From: Anaeramoeba flamelloides | Taxonomy: Eukaryota > Metamonada > Anaeramoebidae | Assembly (NCBI GenBank): GCA_027625915.1 | Contig: JANTQA010000070.1 | Coordinates: 5,001 to 69,000, forward strand | DNA: 64,000 nt | Direction: 5' to 3' | Shown: positions 47,596 through 60,096 of the stretch, piece after piece | Layout of the letters: each line of letters begins with the position of its first letter | How positions within the stretch are numbered: the first letter of the stretch is position 1 | Notes under the pieces: generated by a model | The model's database searches: none | What the model saw: the letters and a program-made list of their open reading frames with translations, nothing else | What the model was told of the DNA's origin: nothing | Program-made: the position numbers and the translations under genes

Positions 47596-47968
47596 TTGGT
47601 AAGTATGGAATGTTATAAAAAATATTGTTTTACATAATTTTGGAGATAAATAAAGAGTTCCATGCAATTATCTAAATTTTGTTGATAGCAATACGAATCT
47701 TCTGTTTTTATTTTTGTGATCAAAGAGATTTTCAATATAAAATCGTTTTGGTGAAAACCAATACTTTATTTGGTAAATGATTTTTTTTAAAAAATTGAAA
47801 GAAAGATATTCCGCAAAAGATTTTTTGATTAAAATTATTATTAATCTATAAAATATAATCAGATATTATATTTGCTTTTATTGTATTATGGGTAATTACA
47901 TTGAACTCTTTATTTATCTTGAAAATTGTAAAAACTCGATTTTTTACAACATTCCATATTTACACAAG
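47596..47968. repeat. foldback element, about 370 bp
   Basis: Arms of about 75 bp: TTGGTAAGTATGGAATGTTA, then GATAAATAAAGAGTTCCATG, on the left; ATTGAACTCTTTATTTATCT, then AACATTCCATATTTACACAA, on the right. The core is about 210 bp of AT-rich non-coding sequence. Confidence 0.75.
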
Positions 47969-49170
47969 TATCAAAAAGTGAAATATCTTTTGAATTTTGT
48001 GATCAAACAAATAATCATCCATTTCAAAATATAGTTGAATATAAAATATCAGATTTTTTATTATAAATAGTATTATTACCTTCACAAGTTAAATATCAAA
48101 AAAGAAGAAAAATTAAAATTCTTTTTTCTGGGCTCTAATCAAAATAACTTAAAATATATATATTTTTTAAGAAAGAAAAGGATTTATAACTAATAAAGTT
48201 AAATTACAATAAAATACTTGAAACAATAATTCGTTTTTTTTTTTTTTTATTTTAAAAAATAGGTTATTTTTAATCACGGGAATGTTAGAAAACCTTTACA
48301 CTTTCAAATTTAAAGGGTTACAAAATAAACACAAATTAGATTGAATTGATTTTGTAATGGAAGAATACAATTTGTTTCAAAATGGGGCGACATAACGCTC
48401 TGAAAAGCCAAAATAAGAAAAGTTAGAATATATTTTTTATTTTTTAATTTATCTTTGGGATTGTGGGAATCCTTTGAAACTTTTTTCATGTTAATTGGGT
48501 TTGTTGTAATTAGGAATCCAATAGTTTTATTTTTTGTTCATTGTGTTTTTTCACCAATGAGATATAATTTGTTTTTTTTTATTTTTTCATTAATTGGACA
48601 TTATCAACCAAAAGAATGAAAGTTTTCTAATAAATATTTTGGTTTTACAGCCACTTCCCAACTATTGAGAATATCTAGGGTAAGTGACTAGATCGTTTAA
48701 TACTTTTTTTAAAAAATATCTTAGATATATTTTTTTTATAATTTTTCACAATGGATTACAAAAAAATATTATGCAACTTACTTATAAGAAAAATTATTTT
48801 AATAACATTTTAAATAACGATATTAGAAATTAATACTATCTAATTTAGATTAAAAAAACAAGAATAAATTTAGATTAATAACGTATTACTATAATTATGC
48901 TTATATAGTATTTGTAATTAACTCTGATTCTTTGACTATTTTTGAAAGTTGTAAGGGGTTAAATACATTGTTAAATATTAATATTTTATATTTTCAAACA
49001 AAATAAAATAAATTTTCTTTGAAAAGGGGGTTATCAAGAAACTAATTTTTAAATTAAAAATCTCAAAAAAAAATGATAATTTTGAAAAAAATATCAATAA
49101 AATCATGTAAAGAATTAGTAATTATGGCGGATATTAGAGATAAGAACAATGAATCTCCAAAAATGGGAGT

Positions 49171-49950
49171 TTGAAATATTCCCGAAAATACCCAAAAATG
49201 GAAAATACCCGAACTTTTTTTAATCACTAAAATACACTTTTTGAACAGCTTCTAAGAAACCTAAGTGCCAATATACCCAGTTTAGCTTTAAATTAACAAT
49301 TTTACTTTCAGAAAAAAGATATTTTTTTTTTTACTTTTCTATTTTAAGCTCCTCTAAAGAGTTTTTCGAACCTTTTAAGTGATTTTTGAGTAATTGTTGG
49401 TACTTAATAAGGTAAGTTTATATGTAAGCCAAGTTATTGGTATATGCTGTGCTAGGTTTTGCAAGGTTCAGTATTTGTTGAGCCAGTTTTTTTTTTATAG
49501 AGTGGTGGGTTAAAATAGGGTTTGGGTTGTGTTACCTTGTGTAGGATATGTGTATGTATGTATGGATATTAGATATTAATCTGTTATTTTTAATTGTCTT
49601 TAAGATTACAAAATTATGATTAATGATATGCAATTAGAAATTTTCTTTACAAGTTCATTTTCTCTCATTTATTTAATACCATTTCAAAATTATCAGAAAT
49701 GAGAAATCATCCAAGATATCAATCCCTTTCACACAAAATGGGCAGAGTACTATTCCCGAAAATTGAAAAAAATTAAATTTTGATATTTTCAGAAAAAAAA
49801 TAATAATCGAATAAAAAAAAAAAAACAAATATACCTTTAGTTTGAGTATATTGGCACTAAGGTTTCTTAAAAGTTGTTCAGAAAGTGTTTTTTCGTAGGT
49901 AAAAAACTTTCTGGTATTTTCGATTTTCGGGTATTTTGGGGAATATTTGA
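49171..49950. repeat. foldback element with 120-bp arms and G-rich core
   Basis: The left arm has TTGAAATATTCCCGAAAATA, then AAGAAACCTAAGTGCCAATA. The right arm has the inverse TATTGGCACTAAGGTTTCTT, then GGTATTTTGGGGAATATTTG. The core (about 49,380-49,560) is unusually rich in G and T on this strand. No recognised coding frame. Confidence 0.8.
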
Positions 49951-51070
49951 TAGATTCTAAAAAATTTATATTATTTTTCTAATAATATTTTAAAAATTCT
50001 ATAATAATCCCATTTTTTTAATAGGTATGTAAATATATTAAACTGGGGTATTTTCCAACTAATATTTATCAAACATCTATTAATATAGTAAAAGAAATAA
50101 TTGGATATGTTAGATTAAATTGTTGATTCCAATTTTCCTCTATTTGAAAACAATTTGTTATTTTTATTAAAGGGTGAATGTTTCCGTGAGTTAGTTTCTC
50201 TTTAATCAGTTGATCAGTAAAACAATTAATTTTTTTTAAAAGTTCAAAAAATCTTATTCGCATATGTTTGCTTTTTAGTATTTCTACATTAAGTAATAAT
50301 TCCTCTTATCTTTGAAATATTCCAAAACAAAAGCAATATTAAAACAGGTGTGTTGTTATAGCTGTTGTTTATATGAGAATAATAGATTATTTTTATAGTC
50401 TCTCTTTGAAAATTTAGTTAATCTCTGATATTTTTTTGTTTGTTAAAAAATTACTTTTGATTTTTCAAAAGTTAATAAATTTAAAAATCAAATTTAAGTT
50501 CAAAGAAAATGCTCAAAATAATTTCTAATTTGATGAAATTAGCTTTTGTATATAAAAATGAATTATTTCAGATCTCTCAGAATACAAATTATTGGATGTT
50601 TTTTGAGATTACCAAATGGAATAATTATTTCAATAAAGCCCCTTTAATTAATATTTTGAAGAACTGATTAACCTGAATTTTTTATTATTATAATTCTAGC
50701 AGTATTAATAATAGAAAAATCAAAAATAAAATTTTTCTCAAAATTACATTCATTATTAAAGAATTTTCCAAAAAAATCGAGGTCAGCCCATTGTAATACT
50801 TGAGTTTAGAATAAACTGAGGTACTACAAAGTTGTAAAATATACTGAATTCGCTTCAACAAGCACATTAAATTCGGATTTTTGACATATTTGATGTAGAA
50901 TTTTTATCATTATTTATATCAAGTATATTCATCACTTTATAATCTTGATTCGGTATTGTACGGGATATTAAATTTTCAAAAAATAGTAATAAAAAAGCAA
51001 AAGCAAAAACAAAATAAAATAATAAACAAAGCAATTAAAAAATTTATTTCAATTTAAAAAAAAAATCTTA

Positions 51071-51876
51071 TTAATATTTTTCATTATGTTTTGAAGTAAA
51101 TTTTTGATAAATTTGTGAATTATTTAGATGGGTTATATAAGATTGCTTTATAAGTTCGTTCATATCTTCAATTGCATTGTTAATTGTAAATTTTGTAGGA
51201 GACAATTCCTCTTTATTATTTAATAGCAATTTCAAATTATTGATTTTAAATAAGAGTTGACTATATTTTTTCTCTAGCTGTATATTAATTTCTTTTTTAC
51301 TTTTTTTCGGATTGTGTTTTTTATGTGTGTTTTTTTTTTTCTTGATAATTCTTTGGATTTTGTTTACTTTTTTCCTTTTTCTTCTTTTTTTCCTTTTCCG
51401 CAAAAGATCCAAATTGAATGTTTTGTTATTATTTTCAATGGGCATAAATAAATTATTTGATTTCATTCGTTGGTTGATTTGTGAAGTTTCGTTTTCAAAA
51501 TATATATTTGGGTTGATAACAGTAATTGAAGTTAATGCCCTTTTTTTTAATTCAAATTTTTGATCCGTTTTACTGTAGGGCATCCCACTGTACGTATTCG
51601 ACCTTCCAATTATGTCATTACGCTGACTTTGCTTTTTCTTTTTCTTTTTTTTCTTTCTCTTTTTAATCTTTTTCTTTGGATCTGTTATGCCTTTGTTTTC
51701 CACCGGTTTATCCGGATCTTCAGATGATCGTTTAATTGTTTTATTTAAAGGATAAACAACTATTTTAATTATTCTATTTCCGTCGTTTTCGATTAATGTC
51801 ACAAATAATTCGGTATAAATATGTTGGTAACCAATTAAAAATTCCCAATTTAAATGAATAAATCCATTTTTTGAGC

Positions 51877-51910
<34 letters not shown>

Positions 51911-54900
51911 TAAAAAATTCAAGGGAATTTAATTTGATCATTTGGTGTGAAATTTTTTTTAAAAAAAAAATTGATTTTGTTTTTTTTTTAATTAATCATC
52001 AATATCACTTTACCAATAAGTATATTTCTAATGATAGAGTATAAAGTAAAATTTTTTATTCTATTGATGGGTAAAAAAGAGAAAATTTTAGTTATTGAAT
52101 TCAATGATTAATTCATTCAATCGAGGATTTTTCCAAAAATAAAAAAATACAGTTTGTAAATCATTAGTTTATAAATTAGAACAAATCTCAGAAATTAATT
52201 TTTGTTTTTGATTATTGTTTTTTTAATTTAAATTGGGGAGATTCTTTCTCAACAGTTTATATTTAGTTTTGTAAACAAATATAGATATATATATAATCTT
52301 ATGACTCACCTTCATATTTTCAAAAATCTCGGGTATTTTTCCTTATTTAATGAATCAAAAAATTGAAGTTTAGGACTATTTAATAAAATAAAAAGAAAAT
52401 GTCATCAAAAAAAAAATAGTATATGATATTGTATGAATTTCTCATTATTTTCACTTAAAAAGTAGACAGTTTTTTATTCTTGATATCCAATGTAGGAGAG
52501 GTAATATCAAAAGATATAACCCACTGTTTATCAGAATCACTAAACTTGATTTAGCAGTTTTTATTCACGCTAAAAATGTGACAGTATTATAAATCAAAGC
52601 AAAAGGGTAGTCTTTTTTTTTTTTATTCTTGTAAACTTTTTTGCTATTACAACCAATAACTAAGTTTTTTTTTAATTTTATTTTTTTTTAAAAAAATTAC
52701 TGTTTTATTCAAATAAATCTGATCAGATACATTTTTAGTAATATTTTGCAAATAATTTCATTTGATTTTAGTTTTTTATTTTGTGGATAGATTTTTTTAT
52801 GGTGAATTTAGTTTTTTTGTTGGGGATCTGTGAGGTGAATTATTGTAGAAAGTTTATTGTTCAAAAAATCTTTTTGAAATTGAAAAATCTTTAACACTTT
52901 TTTTTTCAAATGCTTCATGTTTTCGATTATTTAAAATAGCTTGCTTGTTACAATTAATAATTTATCATTTTTTTTTTAGTTGTAGGCTTTATTAAAATTT
53001 CTAAATAAAAATTTAGGAATTCAAGAAGTGCCGTCAAGTGCAGTAGAGTGTCGTATAGTGCATATGTTTTTTTTTATTTCAGTAATAAAAAGAAAATTTT
53101 TGAAATTTTCTTTTAATTTCTAAAATTAAAAAAAAACTAACAGCAAATAAGAGGAATTAACAACTCCTCTGTTAAATTTTAATAAAAAAAAAAAAAAATT
53201 ATCAATCTTTTTTTTTTTAGTCATTTGCTCTGTTTTGCTTTTATTGACAAAATTGAAATGATCCCAAACAGAAATCATAAAAATCCTTTTCTAATAAAGG
53301 TTGATTTATTTACTAATTAATAAGTTCATTTTCGTAAAAGGGTGATAAAAAGGGTTTTAAATTTGTTTATAAAAAAAAATAAAAAAAACAAAAGTCATAA
53401 GTTCATAAACTGCTTTACAAATACTTTTTAAACAGTGTTTTGTGAACTCTTTTGACAAAATGGATGGGAAAAAATGTAATTTTTGATTCCTGCATCACTG
53501 AAAGTTTATTTAAAACAATACTGAAATTGAAGAGGAACAACAAAGCATTAAGACTGTCATTTGAGCAAAAAGCAATTAGTCAGGATTTCAAACATCATCA
53601 ATAAAGGAGTTTTCAATAGGTAGGACAAAAAAATTTGAAAATAGTTCTAAAAATGGGTTTAATTTTAAGTTTTTAAACTGTTTTAAACATAATTTTGAGT
53701 TAAAGTTTTCTAAACTTTTTTACAATTAACCTAATTCAAAAAAAAAATTATAAAAAAAAAAAATTTATTTTGATTTGAAATTTAAAAGAATTATTCCGTG
53801 TCTGTAATTCAATCATAAATTCTTGAGCAATTTGAGTATTTAAATTTGGTTTATTGAAGCACAATTAATAAATAATCAATGGCAGGAAAAATTTTGAATT
53901 CTAAAAAAATGATTTTTAAATACTTTTATTTTCAAAAAGTAAAAACTTTTTCAGAATTAAAACTTTTGCAAAGTTTTCAAAGTTTTAAAAAAGTGGGTGT
54001 TCTGCATTTGAATGTGGTTGAGAGTTTGAAGTGTGAAGGAAAGCACTTGAAAAATTTTGAGTTCTCACTTTTTTAAAATTAAAAACTTTAAAAAAGTTTT
54101 AATTTAAACAGTCTCATAAAAAAATAAAAAAAAAGTACCCACTTTTTTAAAAGAGTTGTAATTAATAAATTAATTCATTGTTGGGAAATGTGGTGAAAGT
54201 GGATTCTTATTTTCAACATCTTCTTGTGTTAAAAAAATAAGTTTTTGGAATCAAGAAGATATTTTTCCAAAAAGAAACAAAAAAAAATATTTGGTTTTAT
54301 AAAAAGAAAACAAAAAAGAAAAGAACGTATTGCTGTAAAAATAATAATCAAAAAAAAAAAAATGAATAAAAAAAACTATTGTTTTTTTATTAACTACTAA
54401 CCAAAAAATTAAAACTATGTTTATAAGAACGATCATACATTTTGATCTTTTTTTTTTTTTTGAAAAAATAATTTTCTTTTATTTTTTATTTTTTTGGTTT
54501 TGTTCTTTTATTATTTTGAGCAGTCAAAATATTTTAAAACGCTACATTGGTTTTTGAAACTAAAAGGGTTTTTAGGTTGGTGAAATTTTTGGATTTTTTG
54601 ATTAAATTAGAAAAGACAAAGCATGGTACCTTTTACAACATAAAGAGCGTGTAAATCAAAGAAAAAACTCCATACAAAAAAAAAAATAATAAAAAAAATA
54701 AAAAAAAAAAAAAAAAAACACTTACGTTAATAATTTTTTTTCAATTTTTAGGGATAAAAAGTTGCTGTCAGTGGAGTTTGATTGGTGTTTTGGAAAAAAG
54801 TTTTGTATTTTTTGTTTCGGAAGATTTGAGGTTTGGGGGATTGAAAAAAATTTTGAAAAGGTGTTATTAACAAAACAAAAATTCCCACGAGAAGATATAC

Positions 54901-55000
54901 AACAAATCGGGAGTTCCAAATTCAGGATCGATTTTAGGTGTTGAGTGAACTTTTTAGTTGAAAAGATTCTTGGATTGCCAATAATATTGCTATTACCCAT
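51071..55000 (-). CDS. PAS-domain protein with basic coiled C-terminus (2 exons)
   Basis: Exon 1 runs 55000-54726 and exon 2 51875-51071, joined in phase 2 (1,080 bases, 359 aa). The start MGNSNIIGN has Gly at position 2 and could be N-myristoylated, though residue 6 is not the preferred Ser/Thr. Residues about 28-140 fit a PAS fold: LPICCISSRGNFCFVNNTFS (first strands and the conserved Asn), a helix, then after the junction GFIHLNWEF and ELFVTLIENDGNRIIKIVVY, the closing strands. PAS domains sense small molecules or serve as dimer contacts; the ligand here is unknown. The rest is Lys-rich with KKRKKK-type stretches (possible nuclear signals) and a short predicted coil near the end. No kinase or cyclase output domain is present, so it may act as an adaptor. 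PAS call is moderately firm. Confidence 0.72.
53026..53065 (+). repeat. decamer array, 4 units
   Basis: The units in order are AAGTGCCGTC, AAGTGCAGTA, GAGTGTCGTA and TAGTGCATAT, exactly in 10-bp register. A palindrome (about 53,066-53,140) follows, as at 43,310. It lies in the PAS gene intron on the antisense strand. Confidence 0.8.
53955..54105. repeat. foldback with 41-bp arms
   Basis: AATTAAAACTTTTGCAAAGT...AAAAAAGTG pairs with CACTTTTTTAAAA...AAAAAAGTTTTAATTT. The loop of about 70 bases is GC-richer (TTGAATGTGGTTGAGAG). An inverted, shorter relative lies at about 43,110-43,200, sharing AAAGTTTTAATTCTGAAAAA and a CCACATT block. Confidence 0.75.
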
Positions 55001-57816
55001 TTCAAAATTCTCAAAGAATTACAAAAAAGTGAAAAAAAAAAAAACAATATTAAAAAAAAAAAAATGATTTTTTCACAAAAATTGTTTCGATTGAAAAAAA
55101 TTTGTATTGTTGAGTGGATTGACTAAAAAAGACTTTTTGGTTTGTTGATCATCTCTTGAGAAATAATAATAATTAATTCGTTTTTGAAATTTCTCTTCAA
55201 AACTTTTTTTTTTCATCCAAGAATTCCACAAAACTTATTGAGTTGTGGACTCACGTTGATTCAAGATATTCTTTGTAATTATCATTTTATGAAGAAAATG
55301 TTCAAGTTCATCCAAAAAAGCTTTTTGAAAAAGTTTTCTTCAGATTCCTACTTCAAAATTTTCCCAAAAAGATTGATCAGAGATTTTAAACAATTGAACA
55401 TTTATTGTTGACTTTTACTAAATTAAAAATAGACTAATTTTCTTTTTTATTTTGAAACTATAAGAGTGCACAAATTTCCAATCTAGACTCATAACACAAT
55501 ACGCAGTTATTGCTACCCTGTTTTAAACTATTTCTTGTTTTCTTTTTTAGTCATAAGTGAAAATTTTATCTTTTTTTGAGACTTTTAGAAAATTATAAAG
55601 TTGAATTTTTTTAATTGAATGAGGAATTGTTATTCGTTGGGAAAGAGGGATATCTCCAACGATTGTTTCCAATTTTCAAAACATAAAAATCTTAAATAGA
55701 ACAAAAAGAGTGCTGTGATTTGAATAATAAACCGACTGGCTGTTTTTTGAATCCAGACTTACACATGAATTTGTTTTAATTTTAAAAATAATTACCAAAT
55801 TCTGTTACAGAAATTTTCCAAAAAGTAGTAAATTAGAAAGAAGGGAAATTTTCATTATTTTTTTTAATTGGAAAGTGATTGATCCTTTTTTTGAAAATGA
55901 AATCTTTTTCAGAAGAACTACTTTCAAAAGTTTTCTATTTTCAGATTGTTAAGATTCATCCCAAAAGTGTTGGGTAGATCACGGAGTATGTCGGAAATCC
56001 TTTTTTAAAAATTGAAAACTTATGGCTTTGTTAACTCACAAAACGTTCAAAAAGTAGTAATTCGGTAAAATAGTTTAAAAAAAAATTGAGAATTTTTTTA
56101 AAAATAGTTGAAAAAATGGAAACACATTCTCTGAAAAAACAACCCTTAGGCAAAGTTAATCAAGACAATTAATTAACCTATAAAGAATTATTTAAATTCC
56201 CAAATTTGCTTTGATTTTGATTGAAAAATAAATTGTTGTATATTTCCCAAACTGAAGGGAAAGAAAAAAGAAAAAATTCTAGGTGTCAAACCTAAATGAT
56301 CCAGATAACACTAAAATCAAAGGCTCTTACTATTAGAGTTTTATGTGATCCAATTTTCCTTACTCCTATTTAATAGATAAATGAAAAAACAAACTTTCAC
56401 TTCCTTTACCAGATTTTTCTTTAAAAATTAAATTCTCAAAGAAGTAAAGGAATTTAAAAATCTAAAAAAAAAGGGGATTGAAAGAAAAATTTGACCGGTT
56501 TATAATTCAAAAACCAGTATGATTAAATGATGACAAGTATTTTCCTAGAATCCTAAATTACTCCCTAAATCTTGATCTTCCATGACGAAGAGTGCTTAGA
56601 GTGAATTTTCACAGACTTTGAATACCTTTTGTGTTGGTTAAAAGATGACTATATGGAAATTAAGAGAAAATTGATCATAGATCTTTCTTGTAGTGGCAAA
56701 ACAAGACTAAACAACAAAGAAGCAACAGTATTTTAGAAACTACTTGCATCAAGAAAATATATCAATTCTTAGACCTAGTTTGGATAATAATATTATGTTT
56801 ATAAACAAACAACTAGTTTCAAATTTAACCCTTATTGTTTTGAACTTGAGTTCATAGAGTAGATCCAATTCAAAACTCAGTAAATATCTTATATCAAATC
56901 AATTTTGAAAGTAACCTCTGTATTATTTTGACAAAAAATTGTCAATTAAGAATGGAATTTTTTAAAAAATTCTAAAAAGATTTAGAATTTTTAGAGGAAC
57001 TATAAAGTGATTTCTTGAATTATTTGTATTTTATCCCCTGTGAAAATCAAATTTATTAATAAAATATTATTTGGTGCTTTAAGGAATGTTAAGACAAGAA
57101 ATCTTGTAAAAATTCTGATGAATTCTAATAAATATTTGAAAATTTTAACTCCTTTTTTCCTCTTCGAAAATTTTTATCTTTGATTTGAAAAAAGAATTTT
57201 ATTGCTTTCAATACCCAGAAACCTTGTAAAATTAACGGGCTTCAAAACACTCTTTTCCAATAATCCTTTTTTATTGTTAAAGTTCCAAGAGTTAAAAAAA
57301 TGGAAATATGAAATACAAATTTTTCGAAAAAAAGTTAATTGCAAAAAAAAAAGATTAAAATTTAAATTTAACTTTCCAAAAAATCATATTTTAATAATTA
57401 AAATAAATATATAAAGTCTACATTTCTAAAGAGAAAATTAATAACCTAAGCTTCTTTATAGATTTAAAAATTCGAAAATTGACAAGATAGTTTGAAAATC
57501 TTTTTGGAAAGTTGTATGAAATTTTTGTCCCTTTTATTTTTTGTATAATAGTCGTTTTTAATTCTATTCTCATCCAAGTAGGCATTTTTTAAAAAAATTT
57601 GTTTGAGGAAAAAAACCCTTTTGAGATAAATTTGATACTTTTCTTTTTTTCTCATACATTTCACCCACACACACGTCAAAAAATTATATCCCCTTTTTAC
57701 TTTTCTTTTAATATTTTTTTAAGTTGTTTTTTTATACTTTGAAGCCCCCCCCCCTACTCATCTCTTTTTTTGGTTTCATCTTGTTTTTATTCATTAAGTA
57801 GTTTTTTATTGACTAC

Positions 57817-57820
<4 letters not shown>

Positions 57821-57894
<74 letters not shown>
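57821..57894. repeat. (AC)n-(AT)n microsatellite
   Basis: About 28 AC dinucleotides run directly into about nine AT dinucleotides. The two alternating purine-pyrimidine tracts favour Z-DNA and cruciform formation respectively. Confidence 0.95.
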
Positions 57895-57895
<1 letters not shown>

Positions 57896-58832
57896 AACTT
57901 TCTTTCTTACAAAGATTCCCAATATTTTTTTCAAACATAGATTATTTTTTAGAATATACCTTGAAGAACAAATAAGAAATAACGGAAATAATCCAAATAA
58001 AAATATAAACATTTCTATCATAAGTAAATCAAATAAACTACTAGATTTTCTTTAAAAATAAAAAAAATATAAAAACTTTCAGGATTCTTTGAAAAAAAAA
58101 AAAAGGTTCATATTGAAGATCAAATAAAATGACAAGACTAAATCAAATTCAATTTTTCTAACATAATTATTACCCTTCCTATAACATTATGGTAACATTT
58201 TTTTTAAATGTTTACGATGATGATCTTGTCGTAAAAATTTTTTATTTTATAATTAGGTATCTATTGGAAAATTGAAAAAAAAATAAGAGAAAAATGTTAT
58301 CAATTTTGAAATTCCCAATTTTAATTTTTTGTTTCAATTTACATCCAATCCATTTATTTATATATGATTTACCCACCAAAATATACCCAGAATAACTATA
58401 AAATAGTCAATGTATTTTTATAAGATACTTCAAAGCAAAAATGATTTTTTTTTTTTTATAAACCTCAAGTACAATTTTCAGTCCTACATGAGATATATAC
58501 AAACATAAAAGGTATTATTATATTTTTACAATTATGTATTTTTTGAAGGAATTTCCAAAGAAAAAAGGTCAACATCTTTAAAACCTACCAAAATTATTTT
58601 TTTTAATTTGAATAATAATGAATTTTAATAAAGTTTTTTGTTCATTATTTTTTTCTTTTTTTCTTGATCTTTCAGAAAATAAAATCATTAAACTATATTT
58701 TTATTTATTCACATATATTAGTTATCATCTCAAAAAAATTTAGTAAAATTCATTATTATTCAAATTAAAAAAAATAATTAAACAAATTTTTTTCTGATGA
58801 AAAATCTGCCCCTATTTTTGAAATTTAACTTA

Positions 58833-59006
58833 TAGTCAGTTTCAAATTCAAGGCAAAAAAAAATTCTCAAATTAAGGTACAAACTTTGCTTTTTTTTTTT
58901 TACACAAATTATTTTACTAGAATCTGAATTTTGTGTCTTGATTCGAGGTTTTTTTTTTGTGCATTAATTTTTGTTAAAGTTTGTGTATTAAAAGAGGAAC
59001 TGACCG
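58833..59006. mobile_element. TA-flanked MITE (Tc1/mariner-like), copy A
   Basis: TA precedes TAGTCAGTTTCAAATTCA and TA follows GAGGAACTGACCG, the inverse end. Inner landmarks shared with copies B and C are AAGGCA(C)AAAAAAAA, TCAAATTAAG, a T run followed by TACA(C)AAATTATTT, and GTGCATTAATTTTTGTTAAA. The element is nearly all terminal inverted repeat (174 bp). This is the most diverged copy. Confidence 0.8.
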
Positions 59007-59394
59007 TATAAAGAATAAAAAGTAATTATTTTAATTAATAATATATAATTTTCTAATTAAATAATTGTTGAAATTTCGGAGTTTTATTAATTTAGTATGT
59101 ATTTTCATTTTTAAAATTTCTTGTATTGTGGATTTTAAGAATTTAAAAGTATTAATCAAAATAAAAGGGTTTCCAATATTTTTAATTCTGAATAATATAG
59201 TATAAGTTTTTTATTTAAATTATTTTGAATTATATGTTTTATCAAATATTTCTGAAACAGAAAAGAACACTAAAAAATACCCAAAGATTAAACTTCTTAT
59301 TGTTTTTAAATAATATAAATAGATGATTTGACGATATCTTAGCCTTTTCATAATAACCAATAATATCATGATGTTACCATAAACTGTGATAATA

Positions 59395-59589
59395 CAGCCA
59401 GTTCTACTGATAATACATAAACTTTCAACAAAATTTAAGGTTCAAAAGAACCATCAAATTAACACTAAAAATTCAAATTTTAGTAAAATAATTTGTGTAA
59501 AAAAAAAATTCAAATTTTGTGTCTTAATTTGAAATTTTTTTATACCTTAAATTTTGTTGAAAGTTCGTGCCTTAAAAGTATAACTGACT
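59395..59589. mobile_element. TA-flanked MITE (Tc1/mariner-like), copy B
   Basis: Starts CAGCCAGTTCTACT and ends AGTATAACTGACTG, with TA on both sides. It shares ACTTTCAACAAAATTTAAGG and its inverse CCTTAAATTTTGTTGAAAG (195 bp). It lies about 390 bp after copy A in the same intergenic region. Confidence 0.82.
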
Positions 59590-60096
59590 GTATTTATATA
59601 ATTTTAATGATGAATGAGTTGAATAAAAAGATTTTTCATAAAAATTTAACTTTTTTTTTTAGAAACGAATTAGAGTAAAAAGGTCCAAAAATCAAAAATT
59701 ATTATTATTGAAACAATTAAAGTAAATTTTTTTTGACCAAGTACAACCTTTAAAATAATTGTTATTTATTATTGTTTTTTTGTTTGAAGGTTGTAAGTAT
59801 ATTTTACCAATTTTTAGTATCAAATTTTATGTGAAACTAAAACTACAACTCTTATTTTTTATCTAAATACAGTACATTTATTCATAAATATTAGAGTTTA
59901 AATATATCTAATATAATATTATTAAATACCAATTAAAAAAAAAAGAAATCTTAAAAAAATTAATAATTTTATCAAAAAATAAATAAAAATTCATTTATTT
60001 CTATTGACCTTAGCTGTAATATTTGGAATAATTACTTCTTCTTTATTGGGCTTTGTTTTTAATTCTTAATCTAAAAACTTTTCTTTTGAACATTTT

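Larger units (their letters stand above)
45063..51070. other. 6-kb intergenic region rich in inverted-repeat elements
   Basis: Upstream of the TMEM145-like gene and downstream of the PAS gene. It holds the TTAA-flanked element (45388-46763), MITE copy 2 (46881-47268) and two foldbacks (47596-47968, 49171-49950). The 64-codon frame at 50069-50263 (minus) has no recognised family. Otherwise AT-rich sequence. Confidence 0.6.
51876..54725 (-). other. intron of the PAS gene, 2,850 bp
   Basis: On the minus strand the donor is TTAAC|GTAAGT and the acceptor AATTAATAG|C. It interrupts the PAS fold between KIEKKLLT and SKNGFIHLNWEF. It holds a decamer array with palindrome (53026-53140) and a foldback (53955-54105). 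The poly-A/T runs are long at both ends. Confidence 0.75.

Noticed and set aside
55184-57679. Short frames at 55184-55411, 57202-57414 and 57464-57679
   Set aside because: Lys/Phe-rich with no family resemblance; no splice structure links them.
57958-58021. Possible signal-peptide first exon on the minus strand (MIEMFIFLFGLFPLFLICSS before AAG|GTATAT)
   Set aside because: No following exon with recognisable sequence was found and hydrophobic runs are expected from T-rich sequence.
60023-60068. Possible last exon of another nucleoside transporter (VIFGIITSSLLGFVFNS after a TTAG acceptor)
   Set aside because: It resembles the last helix of ENT proteins but is only 15 codons long and no upstream exons were found; a hydrophobic stretch of this length arises easily in AT-rich DNA.
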